From Melieria omissa (lineage: Eukaryota; Arthropoda; Insecta; Diptera; Ulidiidae), in contig OZ020270.1 of NCBI GenBank assembly GCA_963971225.1, forward strand, positions 31,691,823 to 31,755,822: a stretch of 64,000 nucleotides of DNA, given 5' to 3'. The position numbers were made by a program, and so were the translations under genes. The notes beneath the pieces are model-generated. The model was not told the DNA's origin, searched no databases, and saw only the letters and a program-made list of their open reading frames with translations. Numbering within the stretch: the first letter of the stretch is position 1; the number at the start of each line of letters is the position of its first letter. Of this stretch, positions 1 through 10,817 are shown in pieces.

Positions 1-96
1 GGCTAGTACGTATCTCTGGATTGCGCAGTCAATAAAATAAACCAACAATCACTTTATTTCACAGATTTACACTTCACTGTCTTTACACTTAAGTAG

Positions 97-136
<40 letters not shown>

Positions 137-489
137 TCTTTTATTTAATTAAAAATTTTCTGTTAACAAAAAATATCCTTAAAACTAATTTACAAAGAAT
201 TTACGACAATGACCCAGGGTCGTCTGTCGGATTTTACACTTAAGTATTTGCTCAATTACTCCGTGTGGCACCTGATCGTTCTCGCACATTCCAGAGTAAA
301 CTAAAAGTTTCCATGATGATCGCGACCATCATTGCCAGGTTGGACTAAAAGTGTCCATTATCGCGGTCATCATTGCCAGGTTGGACCTAAAAGTTACCAT
401 TATCGCGGTCATCATTGCCAGGTTGAATTATGGCACGGCGCGTAGCGACAGGGTTGCTTTGCACAGCGGCAGACTGTCTTATCGTTACA
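1..489 (-). repeat. 3' LTR of gypsy copy 1, partial
   Basis: Ends in CGTTACA at 483-489, the complement of the TGTAACG start of the family LTR. The rest aligns to the LTRs at 14402-14806 and 53738-54208. It carries three imperfect tandem units of about 35 bp near 310-425 containing ATCATTGCCAGGTTG. It is interrupted at 96-232 by a LINE tail. The outer end is beyond base 1. Confidence 0.85.
96..232 (-). mobile_element. 5'-truncated non-LTR retrotransposon tail with (GATA)n end
   Basis: A 137-bp insert in the gypsy LTR, flanked by the 14-bp direct repeat TTTACACTTAAGTA at 82-95 and 233-246. Read on the minus strand it ends in AATAAAAGAATC followed by about ten TATC units. A poly(A) signal-like string, a simple-repeat 3' tail and a long TSD are typical of target-primed LINE insertion. 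Too little sequence remains to name the clade. Confidence 0.75.
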
Positions 490-685
490 CTGCCCACCAC
501 TTAGACTTGTTCGTCCCGAACAAGTGCCGAGGTTCTGCTGTGATAAGGCGCCAGGCGCTCCAAATGGACTACCTTCAGCTTAGCGCCTTTATTGCGACTT
601 CGTAAGGTCCTTCCCATGACGCTTGCAGTTTCGGAGACAAATCTTTCCTCCGCTGCGGGTTGTAGAGCATTACCAGATCGCCTTC

Positions 686-2608
686 TTAGAACCCTGCTGA
701 GTTGGCCCGTAGATCATATCTGGCTTTCGCCTTATCGATGACCAGTTTGGTGCGGCTCCTTATAAACTGGTGAATTTCCTCCAGTTCCGCCCGCTTATTG
801 ACCATGTAGTCCGTCTTAGCGCCTCCTGTCGTGCTAACTACCCCGAACTTCAAGTTAGCGGGTAACCGCAACTCTGTGCCGAACACTGCTCGGGCTGAAG
901 TGAGTGATGTCGTGTCGTGCGGGGCTGACCTATACGCCATCAGGAACAGGGGGATATGCGTGTCCCAATCCTTTTGATTTCTGCCTACCACTTTCCGCAG
1001 GTATTCCTCCAGTGTCCGGTTAAAGCGTTCCACCATGCCGTCGGACTGTGGGTGCAAAGGAGTGGTACGCGTTTTCTGTATCCCCAGCAGCTCACACACT
1101 TCCTTGAATACCGCAGACTCGAAATTCCGGCCCTGATCTGAGTGCAACTCCAACGGAACTCCGAACCTGGCTACCCAGTTGTTTACCAGCTTTTCCGAGA
1201 TCGTAGTGGCCTCCTGGTTAGGAATAGGGTACACTTCGGGCCATTTGCTGAAGTAATCCATTACCACCAGCACATATTTGTTGCCTTGAGTGCTAGTTGG
1301 GAATGGGCCGGCGACGTCCATAGCAATCCGCTTGAAGGGCACTCCCACGTTGTACTGCTGCATGCGGCCTCGAGATCTTCTTGTCGGCCCTTTCGCGGCT
1401 GAACATCGGTCGCAGCTCTTAATCCACTCGACTACAGACTCCTGACATCCTACCCAGTAGAATCGTCTTTTTATTGTGGCGACGGTTTTGGTGTTGCCTA
1501 GGTGCCCTCCACTGGAGTCGTTATGGTATGCCTCGATGATTCTGCATTTCGGCACTACCATTAGGGAGTTGCTGGTCCGACCATCCGCGCTCTCCCATTC
1601 GCGGTACAGGCATCTTTCCTTCAGCCGAAGACTTTTCCTCTGTGCCCAGTAAGCCTTAGCGATCGGGCTTTCACCGGCCATCTCATGCCTGTCTGGACGT
1701 GCGCCTTGCTCCTTGCCTTCGACGATTTTTGCACGATCCGCATCCTCACGCTGGTCTTTTCGTAGCCTCTCTGCAGACCACTCTTCCTCTGGTATAACGC
1801 TTACAAACCGGACGTCCACTATCTGTTTTTTGCTTTCGGCTTGCGAATTATGCCTGCGCTCGGTTTTGCACGAATGGTGTGGCAGAGCGGCAGCCCCTCT
1901 TGGCGACATCTGTTGTCCGGAACGCTTTTCTCGCAGATGGCAGTCTCGTGATATGTGGCCTTGCTTGCCACATCGCCAGCAACTGACTCTAGATGACACT
2001 GCCCGCAGCCCCGCTGGTGCCTCCGAGCTCACTGTCTGGCTTTGGGTGACACGTCCAGATTGGCCTCGACGCTTTTCCGCAGATGAATGTCGAAAACTTC
2101 CTCTCCAGGCCGCCTCATACGTCATCGCGCTAGTCACCGTTTCCTTAAATGTCGGCTTGCCCATCATCAACGCACTGCGACGTGTCTCTGGGTCATGAAG
2201 ACCTTCAATAAATGACTCAATCTTCATCCTCTCGAGATCATTAGCACCAAATTTTCGGTAGCACAACTGTACGAGCCGCTCAATGTCTGCTGCATATGTC
2301 TGCAGCGCCTCGTTGGCTCTTTGCTTGCGGTTCTTCAGCTCACAGTAGTATAGCGTATGGTTGTGCTCGTCGCTATACTTCGCTGCCAACGCTCTCATGA
2401 TGGCACCGTAATCACTTCTTAAACATTCTGGAACTGATTTGATTACCTCAGCCGCAGGACCTCTTAGAGCCAAGGAAAGTCTCCGACCTTTCCTAACATC
2501 GGTCCACTGACTCTCCAAAGCAGCCATCTCGAATTGTAGTTTGAATGTGTCAAACGACGTAGTACCATCATAGGCACTTCTATTGCGAAACATTCCTCCA
2601 CTGACCAC
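686..2608 (-). pseudogene. gag-integrase fusion ORF of gypsy copy 1
   Basis: An open frame of 640 codons. The first ~200 residues are the gypsy Gag capsid part (same sequence as gag of copies 2 and 3). A CX2CX4HX4C zinc knuckle (CWRCGKQGHISRDC) follows, then about 50 residues later the integrase: an H2C2 zinc-binding part (HNDSSGGH ... CDRC), the catalytic core with Asp in IAMDVAGPF, Asp in LHSDQGRNFES and Glu in MVERFNRTLEEY. Protease, RT and RNaseH, which lie between these parts in the other copies, are missing. The frame ends early at a TAA where copy 2 continues into the integrase C-terminus. The true Gag start lies upstream in another frame. It is either a decayed copy or a non-autonomous variant; the long open frame across the junction is notable. 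Confidence 0.85.
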
Positions 2609-3840
2609 ACCCTTGCTTGCAGCTGTACCTCTCGAAGCCGTTCGTCTATCTTTCTGTGCATCGAATCTTCCAGACTGTCAACTCGTTTGTTCAAAGACTC
2701 ATCCAGGTTGTCAACTCGTCTGTTCAGGGATTCACCCATTTCGTCAACTCGTTTGTCCCAATTGTTCATTCGCGTCTCGAGATGCTCAACTTTCACGTTC
2801 AGCCTATTGGAAATTTCCTCCACCTTCTACTCTATACGCGCAGAATTTTCCGCCATTTCTCGATTTGCAGTCTCGCCTTTTGCCGAAATTTCGAGATTCG
2901 TAGTTTCCAGTTTCGCTGACATTTCTCGATTTGCAGTCTCGACTTTTGCCGAAATTTCGAGATTCGTAGTTTCTATTTGCGCCGACATGCCTTTGAGTGC
3001 AGCCATTAGTTGGCTCAGGCAGCCTCGATAGCCTATCGTGAGTGCACTAGACTGTCATCCCAGAGGTCGTGGGTTCAACTCACGCCGTGTGCGCGGTCCC
3101 CGCACTTTTCCTACCAATTTTTCCGATTTTTCCTGTTCTCTAAATTTTCCTAAAAACCCTGCAACATATCCAAGTTCATTGATTCCCATCCCAATTATTC
3201 CTATTCCACTTACTTCCACCAATAGAATGCGCAATTATGCGCTGTGCGGCTGATAAAAAGCAAACAAATAAACAGTTACGCAAAACATGCGCACGAGCGA
3301 CATCTGCAAGGGGAAGCGGACAACTGCGAAAACAGCGCGCACCAACCTGATCCTAGCGAAGTCCTCAACCATTCTGCTGTAACCTCCTCACAACAGATGG
3401 CGCTACGAGTGGAGGCGACGTTCCTGAGCGGCGTTAGATGATTCCATCACTTACGACTACCTGCGGCAGGCCAATCACCTACCCTGGCAGAACAACACAA
3501 CTGATTAATGTAACCAACACAAGGCTGTCTTGTAGAGGCCCTATGCTCCCGAGAGGAGTGAACAAGGAAAAAAAATTAGTTGGATCATGTCCAACGCTTG
3601 TATTGGCGCAGCCGCTGCAGCTGTACTCTGTAGCGAAGTACCAGTAGGCGACTCCTCCACCTTGGCCGACGCCTCCAGTTCTTACGCTCCGAACTCGTGC
3701 ACAGTCCAATCGACGTCTCGTGCCTCACATGCTTCTCGCAAGCGCAACTGCAACTCCACCTTTCCGCCAGCAGTCGGCAAATTCCAGGCAGCCAGCTCCT
3801 TCTTCAGCTGGTCCACCTTCAGCAGCTTGAGTTTAACCAT
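2609..3840 (-). pseudogene. gag 5' part of gypsy copy 1, interrupted by a SINE
   Basis: The family gag start codon is at 3838-3840, followed by the same SAP-like N-terminus as in copies 2 and 3 (MVKL..LKVDQLKKELAAWN). A stop codon follows the EFGA residues near 3684. A SINE splits the gag at 3018-3574. The rest (2609-3017) encodes a coiled coil with the repeated motif ESLN(R/K)RVD and is out of frame with the 640-codon ORF downstream. The product cannot be made as it stands. Confidence 0.8.
3018..3574 (+). mobile_element. tRNA-derived SINE inserted in gag
   Basis: A 557-bp insert flanked by 13-bp near-identical repeats ATTAGTTGG(C/A)TCA at 3005-3017 and 3575-3587. It begins with a tRNA-like head with an A-box-like TAGCCTATCGTGAG and a B box GTGGGTTCAACTC about 75 bp in, and it ends in a short A-rich tail (AAGGAAAAAAAA). 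The head and tail define the orientation. It is unlike the second SINE family in this window (10587, 29366, 37253, 52675). The unusually long 3' body may derive from a LINE tail, but I do not recognise it. Confidence 0.75.
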
Positions 3841-3925
3841 GTCTGTGCTTTTATAATTTTATTTATTTAGTCATTTATTTTTGTGCTTATTTTCAATTTT
3901 CCACAATCCCACTTCTGACACCAAA

Positions 3926-4026
3926 TGTTACCCGTATTATCGCGGCCATCATTGCCAGGTTGAATTATGGCACGGCGCTCACCGACAGGGCTGCTTTGCA
4001 CAGCGACAGACTGTCTTATCGCTACA
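3926..4026 (-). repeat. 5' LTR remnant of gypsy copy 1 (101 bp)
   Basis: Runs from TGTTAC to CGCTACA and matches only the two ends of the family LTR; about 300-370 bp of U3-R-U5 is missing. It abuts the tRNA-Leu type primer site at 3906-3923. No promoter is left, so this copy could not be transcribed from its own LTR. Confidence 0.8.
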
Positions 4027-4280
4027 ATACTGATTAAGTCAAAATGCTGATAAGTACAGAACAACATGGCAAGGAAACAAGAGTAACAATAGTTAGAGAC
4101 AGAAAGAGAGAAAATAGAAAAATAATGGAGAAGGACATAGATACAATAAGTAATAACATCAAAATAGCTTATATTTAATTTTGCAGAAGTCATTGTTGCT
4201 TCTATGCTGCCCCGACAATTCCATCGATACCTCTTTTATCAAATACTTTTACGGCCTCGTCGCCGTCTCGTTTTCTCACC

Positions 4281-4400
4281 ATGATTTGCCCACGTACCGA
4301 AAAAGCAGCAAAAAGAAATTTCTGTCGTTTAAGCTCAAGGTATATTAACAAGGTACGCCAGGCTCAGAGAGACGTCAAAACAAGGGGGCCAAATCAGAGT
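4281..4400 (+). pseudogene. LINE ORF1-like fragment
   Basis: Encodes SSRYINKVRQAQRDVKT, which matches KPRYINKVRQAGSGS encoded in the opposite direction near 4900. The DNA shares AAGGTATATTAACAAGGTAC in inverted orientation. It is probably a second broken copy of the same LINE ORF1. Nothing else in 4027-4280 or 4500-4850 is recognisable. Confidence 0.4.
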
Positions 4401-4859
4401 TGCTTTTTGTTAGGAATGAATTGTTGGTTGCATCATTTAGTATTTGTTCCTCAAACTCTAAAACTGCGGTTGTGTAAATTTCTATGGAAGAGTTTTTGAT
4501 AATTTTTTATTTATTATCTTTTTCTCAATTGTTTTTGTTTTAAATTTTTGTTTAAGTTCCTTATTCTAAAATACATTCTACATTAAAATAAAGTTGTTTT
4601 ACTTCTTCAGCAAGCTGAACAGAATTAGGGAAAGAACATACAATTTCGCACAAATTGCTAACACATAAAATTTTCAATTTCAATTTATTTCATTCTTTCA
4701 TTTGTATTCATTCCACAATATATTTTAGTGCGTATCAGGCTGGTTTCATGGGCTATATTTCGCGTATATGTATTTTACAATGTTACCCAAATCTGTACAC
4801 AAAAGTATAGTTGGTTCTTTCTAATAGTAGGTTCTTTATTCTACAAAAAGAGCAACCGT

Positions 4860-5110
4860 TCACAAATAAGAGGCTGAAGAGAGACATTTAAAGCTGCCGC
4901 TCCCAGCCTGGCGTACCTTGTTAATATACCTTGGTTTGAGCTGAGCTGCATAATGCATTAGTTCACGATTATCCCTAGTCAGACTTTCGTACACATAAAA
5001 CTTTGCATTATCATCCAGTCCAATGTCTCTCAGAGCAAGAGGTCGCTTGTTGGTTTTACAATAGCCAGCAATGGATTTTAATAGCTGACTACGGGCACAG
5101 AGAACTCATC
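4860..5110 (-). pseudogene. Non-LTR retrotransposon ORF1 fragment (FP-like C-terminal part)
   Basis: Minus-strand translation from about 5110 gives an open stretch that includes SQLLKSIAGYCKTNKRPL and FYVYESLTRDNRELMHYA. This resembles the C-terminal half of the FP-type ORF1 proteins of insect LINEs, where an 'ESLT..NR.L...A..L' block follows a basic helix. No start codon or full domain is present. It may belong with the ORF1 piece at 9209-9606, but the two do not overlap enough to tell. Confidence 0.5.
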
Positions 5111-6113
5111 ATATAGATGTCCAGTCTCAGACGACGAAAACGGCACAAAAATTTCAAGCTCTGAATTACAGCTTTTTTCCGCAAAGCTATTTTACGCACA
5201 CAACTGCATGTGCTCATCCAGAACTTTTGAATTAATTTTGAGTTTATTTTCTTGCTTGTGATATTCTTTTTTGCAACATAAATTTATGATTTTAGCTACA
5301 ACAATCACGTACTGTATTTGGTGTAACAGGTAGAGAGCACATCAGATATCCGTAATTTCTTTTTCGTAAATTTCGCCTCGGGTTCAAGGCTGGGCGAGAA
5401 GCAAAATTTTTCTTAAGATTTAACGCTTTTTTTATTAACTTTTTTAATCGGTTATACCTGAAATTAATAATGTGCTCAAAAAATGTGATATAAATGAAAA
5501 TAAAACTTTGTGCATGATCAAAGAATATGAAGTCTTTATTTTCTTTGGCATGACACATACACATCGTTGCTAAGGCAACGCATTGCCAATAGCTGCGGCG
5601 CGAGCAGGTCTATCCTTTGGGTCGGTGTAACTGTATTGCGACAATGAAGTGACCGCTGAACAATTACATTAGTTTTGGCAGATTGTGCCGATGTTTTCAT
5701 TCTTTTTTGCGAAAAGCAAGTGCCTGGGCGTACCCAGCAACAAATTAAAGGGGCCAAAGACATAATTACATTTCCAAGTTCAGAATATAAAATTCAAATA
5801 GAATAGAATATAGATTTCTGTGCATATGTATATAAAATATAGAATTACGAGGGGGAACTACCCTCCTCTACCCATACGTAGGCACGCCCATGAGCGCCTG
5901 TCATCATCAACCCAATCTTTTTGCTGTATGGTTGTTTATAACCGTATGCTGCGCTTGGTTGATTGATTTTACAACTTGCGAACAATTATATGTGTCTCCA
6001 AAACCAAACAATTTACTAATCAAGAAATTTAGAAATCAAATAAATGCTTCATTTATATTGTTTTCACGGGTCGTAAAAAAGGTATATATTAAAAAAAAGT
6101 TACCAAAATCTTA
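5111..6113. other. Interspersed AT-rich sequence without a recognisable gene
   Basis: Short ORFs at 5292-5763 (minus) and 5890-6114 (plus) have no motif I recognise and no coding bias. A string near 5105-5127 (TGGACATCTATATGATGAGT on the minus strand) recurs on the plus strand near 8443, so at least part is an old dispersed repeat. Confidence 0.4.
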
Positions 6114-6203
6114 GCAGCTACAGTAAGGATCGAACCGCGAACTTGTCGTCCGAGACACCCCCGCTTACGCAATTGACCATCAACACTCAATTCCAACTGG
6201 CTG
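6114..6203 (-). repeat. tRNA-like sequence, SINE head or tRNA pseudogene
   Basis: On the minus strand a perfect B box, GGTTCGATCC, sits about 50 bp after a D-arm-like TGATGGTCAATTGCG. The anticodon-arm region does not fold as a clean tRNA and no CCA-side acceptor pairing is evident, so it is more likely a SINE head or a decayed tRNA than a functional tRNA. Confidence 0.4.
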
Positions 6204-8483
6204 CTTAAAAGGTATAATAACAGACAAGCGCCGCACAGTGGCTCAATTTGTCATTTCAGGTTGCAAAGTTAATAACTCCTGAACGAATAGAGATAATTGG
6301 AAAATGTTGCTGTTGATTAGAAATTCATCAAGCTATTGTATTTTCAAAAATAAACTCAATCGAGGTACAGGGTGCTGCGTAATACTGTGTGAAAGTTCGG
6401 CTTACTGTAAATAAGAATAATGCGAACAACAATGATAAGTTTTAGTTGCAAAATTCATGAAAATTCAATAAAAAAGATGAAAAGTAATAAGAATTTTATG
6501 AAATGAGCTGAAAGAGTCAAATTTAAAGATAAAAATTCATAAATTTTGCTTTCAAATTAAGAACCAGAATTCGAAAAATTTACGTAAAAACTCAATTTTT
6601 GTTGGACAATCCTAAGTTCAAAAACAATGCTAAAGCTTCATTAGGACTATTTGAGCGGTAGCACGTTGCGTGGGTTGGGAATACTGTTTTTAATTCTTTT
6701 AACGCGACCCGGGCTTGCTGGTAAAACTGCTTTCACTACAACGCCTTTCATTTCCTCCTGATCCTTATTTTATTTTATGATCAAGGCTTTTGAAAAGTGG
6801 GTGGCAGTTATTTTTCCCGTTGCCTCCATAGGCTTCCTTTTTGTAGTGAATGACGCACAGTCCTGAGTTGACTTTTTCGGCCTTCCTTTTGCCGCCTTTG
6901 ATGTCGATGGTTGGTCATCGCTTATGCTATATGCATCTCTTGCATCGAAGTATATTATTTTTTCTAACTACTCCTCATTACTCTGGACAAAATTGAATTT
7001 GGTACGATTTGCCGCAATCCATTTTAACTTGATAGTGCGATAAGTCCTGGATATCTTCTCTTTAGTCGTAGAAGTTTTGGCTGCAGGCAAACTTCCTTCG
7101 ACGTAACCAATTCGACGTAACCAGAACGAACTGCTCCTTTGTCTTCGAAATAGTAAATATTTCAAACAGCTTCGAATTTTTTAAAAACATTTTTGTGCTT
7201 CTTCTTCAGTTTAGTTGTAGTGGCGGAGTTGAAGTGATGTTTAGTTTAAATTAAATTCGAAACTAACTTTACTTACATTCAAATAGCAGGCACTAAGCTT
7301 CTAGTAATAGCAGGTACCTGCAGTTCTTAGGTTTTTACACATAGATATAAGTCTGCTTTTTGTTTTTGTTTTAATGGCGACTGACTGAGTTTTGCTCAAA
7401 TTAAAAAAAAAATTGTATGACAGACACAATGTTAGTATTTTTTTAAAAACAAAAGCAAAGGATACATGATAGCTGATTGCCGGAAATGAAAGCCAACTTG
7501 TTTTTCGTACGTGCGAACTGCACATCCAGAACAAGTGCTCTTTACTTCGAGCTTACAGCAATGTACGCAAAAAAAAAGTCGACTTAATATGGAGTTGCAA
7601 GCTTGTATCACATCTTAAATGAAGCCAAAATCCAAATTTGCATGCCCTGGTAACGATTATAGTCGCGTGTAATTGATTAACTATCAAAATCTTGACAAAC
7701 TTGTTCGAACGCACGCACCCGAAAGCACAAAATTGCGCGAGGTGGCCACAGAAAAATTGCTGTAAAATCCAGTCGGGCAAAATCGGGCACCCGATCTCTT
7801 CAGGGCAGTACTCACAGAAGACTAGTGAACAATTTTCCCAAAGACGGAACCGTGGCAAGTATGGCCTTTTTTTTAAAGTCTATCGAAAGTTCAAAAAGAG
7901 TGATAAAAACAGCGCTTCAAGTGAGTGCCTATGAAAAGACAACAACAACAACCAACTTTCTTTTTTCTATATTTAATTATTTACTACAAATGTCTGCTTT
8001 TACGATGCTGGTGCAAAAAGTTTCAATTAATTTGCTCCTTTCCGTATTTTAAAACTTCAGCTTTGCCGAAAAAGTGCAAATTGCTGATATTATTTCACAC
8101 TCTAAAAGTTGCTCAACTTTGACGGGCTCTACAAGCAAAACTATTTGTCCAATTCAATTAAGGTTTTCGGATTTCTTAGGTCCAAGCATTTATCTATCGG
8201 ACAAGTATAATAGTTTCCCCCAAATCGAACATGACAAAATCGACTTTTGCAACCTACGTCGGCAGAATCAGCCACTTTGCGCCGTTTTGATTAAAAATCA
8301 CATATTTCTGTATCTCAAAACAGAGTGCAATGCGTGTGAAGCGGTGTTTGTGTGAGTGACATTAGAGGCCAAAAAGCTCTTATCGGAGGCCAATTTTGCC
8401 GAACTATTTGACACATTTTTTCCTTGGCCGCTGGACATCTATATGATGAGTTATCTGTGCTACGAGCATGCTGGGAGAAAAGC
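6204..8483. other. Gene-free interspersed sequence
   Basis: No ORF longer than about 100 codons and none with a recognisable motif. Base composition is 35-40% GC with many A and T runs. The block 8340-8483 shares a short repeat with 5103-5190 in opposite orientation. No TIR pair, tail or TSD could be found by eye. Confidence 0.4.
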
Positions 8484-8487
8484 TTAA

Positions 8488-9204
8488 GGGGGTCTCCTCA
8501 TCAGTAGCTTGGAAAAAAGGTAGTTTTTCAGGATTTTTTTTGAACATGAGAACAACAAGAGAAACAAATGATCTTTTGCATATTTTTTAACATACGTTTA
8601 TTCAACAAAAAAAAGTTTATGTAATTTCAAAATAAATAAAAATGGCCGATTTATGAACAATCTTGCGCAGCAGCTCGACGCGGACAACTCAAACTCCGTG
8701 CAAGACTCAGCCCGTAATTTTTACCTGAAAAAAGAAATTGAAATACTTTTTTATTCAGAAGGCTTTCCTGCATAGTATAGACTATTATGGTGCTTAAAAG
8801 ATGTAATTTAAATATTTTTGTCATTCTTTAAAAAACTACTCGATTTTTCGGCCTTGTATTTAAGTAAGCACGTTAAATACATTTTAAAATAAAAATCTTT
8901 TAGAAAATTTTTTTTAGTTCAGCCTATGCACAATTAAATAATCTAAAAAACAGTATCTTACTTGTATACAAAGCTTTTATGGTTTATTTTAAATCGTGCA
9001 CGGAATTAAAAAAAAATGGTTTTCAGAACGCCGCGTGGACTGGCTCGCGCTTGCCCCGCGCGAGACTCTCCCCGAACCTGTAACTCCTAAACTAGTTTGA
9101 GTTGAACTCTCAAACTTTGCAAGAATATTCTCAGATAAAAGTTCTAACGATTGAAACAAAAAAAAATAATCGATTTTTTGAAACTGACTGATGAGGAGAC
9201 CCCC
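8488..9204. mobile_element. TTAA-flanked MITE, copy A
   Basis: A 717-bp element with inverted ends GGGGGTCTCCTCATCAGT and its complement, flanked by TTAA at 8484-8487 and 9205-9208. No ORF. The interior has long A and T runs and a GC-rich patch near 9030-9075. The TTAA duplication suggests mobilisation by a piggyBac-type transposase. It interrupts LINE ORF1 sequence. Related elements lie at 13478, 22379, 23116 and 28226. Confidence 0.85.
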
Positions 9205-9208
9205 TTAA

Positions 9209-9606
9209 CGATGATAGCCGAGTTGTTGTTACCATTTTTATTGTTCCTCGCTGGCAGCCGGAAAGCTTCGCGCACTGGGGGCAGTTCGTGCTGAATAGCC
9301 TTACACATACGCGAGAAGATCTCCTCTCCGCTGATATTAGTAGAGTTAGGTATGCCGTTTATTAAGAGATCAGTGGCAACGGCTTCATTCTCTCTCCTCT
9401 CGGAGTCTCTTTTTAGTGCAAGTACTTCAGTCCGCAGCACACCCAACTCTTCACATGAGGTTTCTACAGCTGTTTGCCTCACATCAAGGAACTTTATTGT
9501 CTTCTTTATGTTTAGCAGCTGACAGCTGATTCAGTTGACAGGTCGTTAAATTTTTGCATCAGCCTCTCTTCACTGTTCTTTACCTGCTCACTCAGCTGTT
9601 CAATTA
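9209..9606 (-). pseudogene. Non-LTR retrotransposon ORF1 fragment (coiled coil + FP-like domain)
   Basis: The minus strand encodes a coiled-coil stretch (IEQLSEQVKNSEERLMQKF, then after a frameshift ELGVLRTEVLALKRDSERRE) followed by ATDLLINGIPNSTNISGEE and VREAFRLPARNN. The 'GIP...E' and 'FRL' blocks are characteristic of the FP-type nucleic-acid-binding ORF1 of Jockey/CR1-like LINEs. It is cut on one side by the MITE at 8488-9204 and on the other by the mariner at 9611. Confidence 0.6.
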
Positions 9607-9610
9607 TGTA

Positions 9611-9965
9611 CGAGGGCGGGTCAATAAGTCCGTGACTTTTTGAATGAAACACAGGTTTTTAGATAAAAAGTTATTTTATTTTTCAACGTAGTCTCCTTTG
9701 AGATCTATACACTTAGATCCGAAAATATGATTTGTCGAGGTCTTCAAAATAGGCATTTGTTTGTGAGATGACTTCGTCATTGGAGGCAAATCTCTTTCCG
9801 CCGAGCCATTTCTTCAAGTTTGGGAACAAGAAATAGTCACTTGGGGCTAGATCGGGTGAATAGGCGGGATGAGGGAGCAATTCATAGCCCAATTCATGAA
9901 TTTTTGCCATGGAAACTGCACATGTGTGCACCCGTGCACACGAAATTCACTTTTTTCCATTTTCT
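9611..9965 (-). mobile_element. mariner element, internally deleted
   Basis: One end is a TIR, CGAGGGCGGGTCAATAAGTC, preceded by TA at 9609-9610. A transposase C-terminus and, directly upstream, a transposase start follow. The opposite TIR is not found, so the 5' end is lost. It sits in LINE ORF1 sequence. Confidence 0.75.
9713..9960 (-). pseudogene. mariner transposase, N-terminus joined to C-terminus
   Basis: The start (ATG at 9958-9960) encodes MEKSEFRV, the same start as in the mariner palindrome at 35820-36331. After about 8 codons the sequence jumps to the catalytic C-terminus, MAKIHELGYELLPHPAYSPD and SDYFLFPNLKKWLGG, holding the third Asp of the DD34D triad (in YSPDLAPSDY). The DNA-binding domain and first two catalytic Asp are deleted. 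Non-functional. Confidence 0.8.
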
Positions 9966-10586
9966 TCTCAGTCAACGCGGTAGTCTGATATTAACGGCTG
10001 TCAAAAACAAACTAAATGTCGCTGCTTGTTCAATTTTTGACAAGAGTCAACTGACAGATGACGGGAGCAGTGTTGCCATTTCAATTAAGAGACGGGAAAT
10101 TCAAATTCCTTTTGCTGATCCATTTTCGCCTTCAGCTGGAGTAACCACGAAGTTGCCTTTGGGCTCTCAACGCGACGGCCCTTCGAGAGTATAGGAGTGG
10201 CAGTGTCTGTTTTTACCGGTGAGAGTTTCGTGCTTCTGGTGGTTTTTTAACAGCGGCCGACATTATGATAAGCAATGCGAGTGTGGGAGATCAACAATTA
10301 TTTATTTTGAAATTTCATGACTTTTCCAGCAAGTAATGCAGATGTCAGCATCAGCAGCGCGTAGAAACGTTCATGAGACAACTCCTGGCCAGATTTCAAA
10401 ATTTTTGGCGTTGTTTACGTGGTAAAAAAGTGGTTGAATCGGCAGCACAAAATTATACGTCTACTCACGACCCATCACTCACTCAATACCGATTTATACA
10501 TCACATTGTGACCGATTTTTGCATCAGCATTTCAGTCAGACATTTCGGCACATGACCGGTCAACTGACTGACATTCCCATCAGGAG
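9966..10586. other. Gene-free sequence with a dispersed repeat
   Basis: No coding evidence. The stretch 10488-10545 (CGATTTATACATCACATTGT, then GCATCAGCATTTCAGTCAG) recurs at 25600-25658, marking a dispersed repeat probably derived from a MITE. Confidence 0.5.
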
Positions 10587-10817
10587 TCTTCTTCTTCTTG
10601 ACTGGCACGACAGCCCGATTACGAGACTAAAGGCTTGATTACACGTAACGAGTCGAGTGACGTGGTACTATGCCGAAAGAATTGGGATAGCGAGCAAAAG
10701 CGACGAGTTGTTCAAACGTATTTCGACACGCGGCGAGTCAGTTCGGTTTTACAATGCACAAAATGAACTAAGCAACTCGCGCAATTAAACTCAACCGAGC
10801 GAAAAGTGGTGTGTGAC

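Larger units (their letters stand above)
1..4026 (-). mobile_element. Ty3/gypsy LTR retrotransposon, copy 1, internally deleted, cut by window edge
   Basis: A minus-strand LTR element with a partial 3' LTR (1-489), a gag-integrase fusion, a gag 5' part and a short 5' LTR remnant (3926-4026). Its sequence aligns throughout with copies at 14402-20249 and 53738-59534. Protease, RT and RNaseH are absent: gag sequence runs directly into integrase. A primer site complementary to a tRNA-Leu 3' end lies at 3906-3923, next to the 5' LTR. No env ORF is present. A SINE (3018-3574) and a LINE tail (96-232) are nested in it. The left end lies outside the window, so its TSD cannot be tested. Confidence 0.9.

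Noticed and set aside
6114..6203. Functional tRNA gene on the minus strand
   Set aside because: B box is good but the acceptor and anticodon arms do not pair convincingly; kept only as a tRNA-like repeat.
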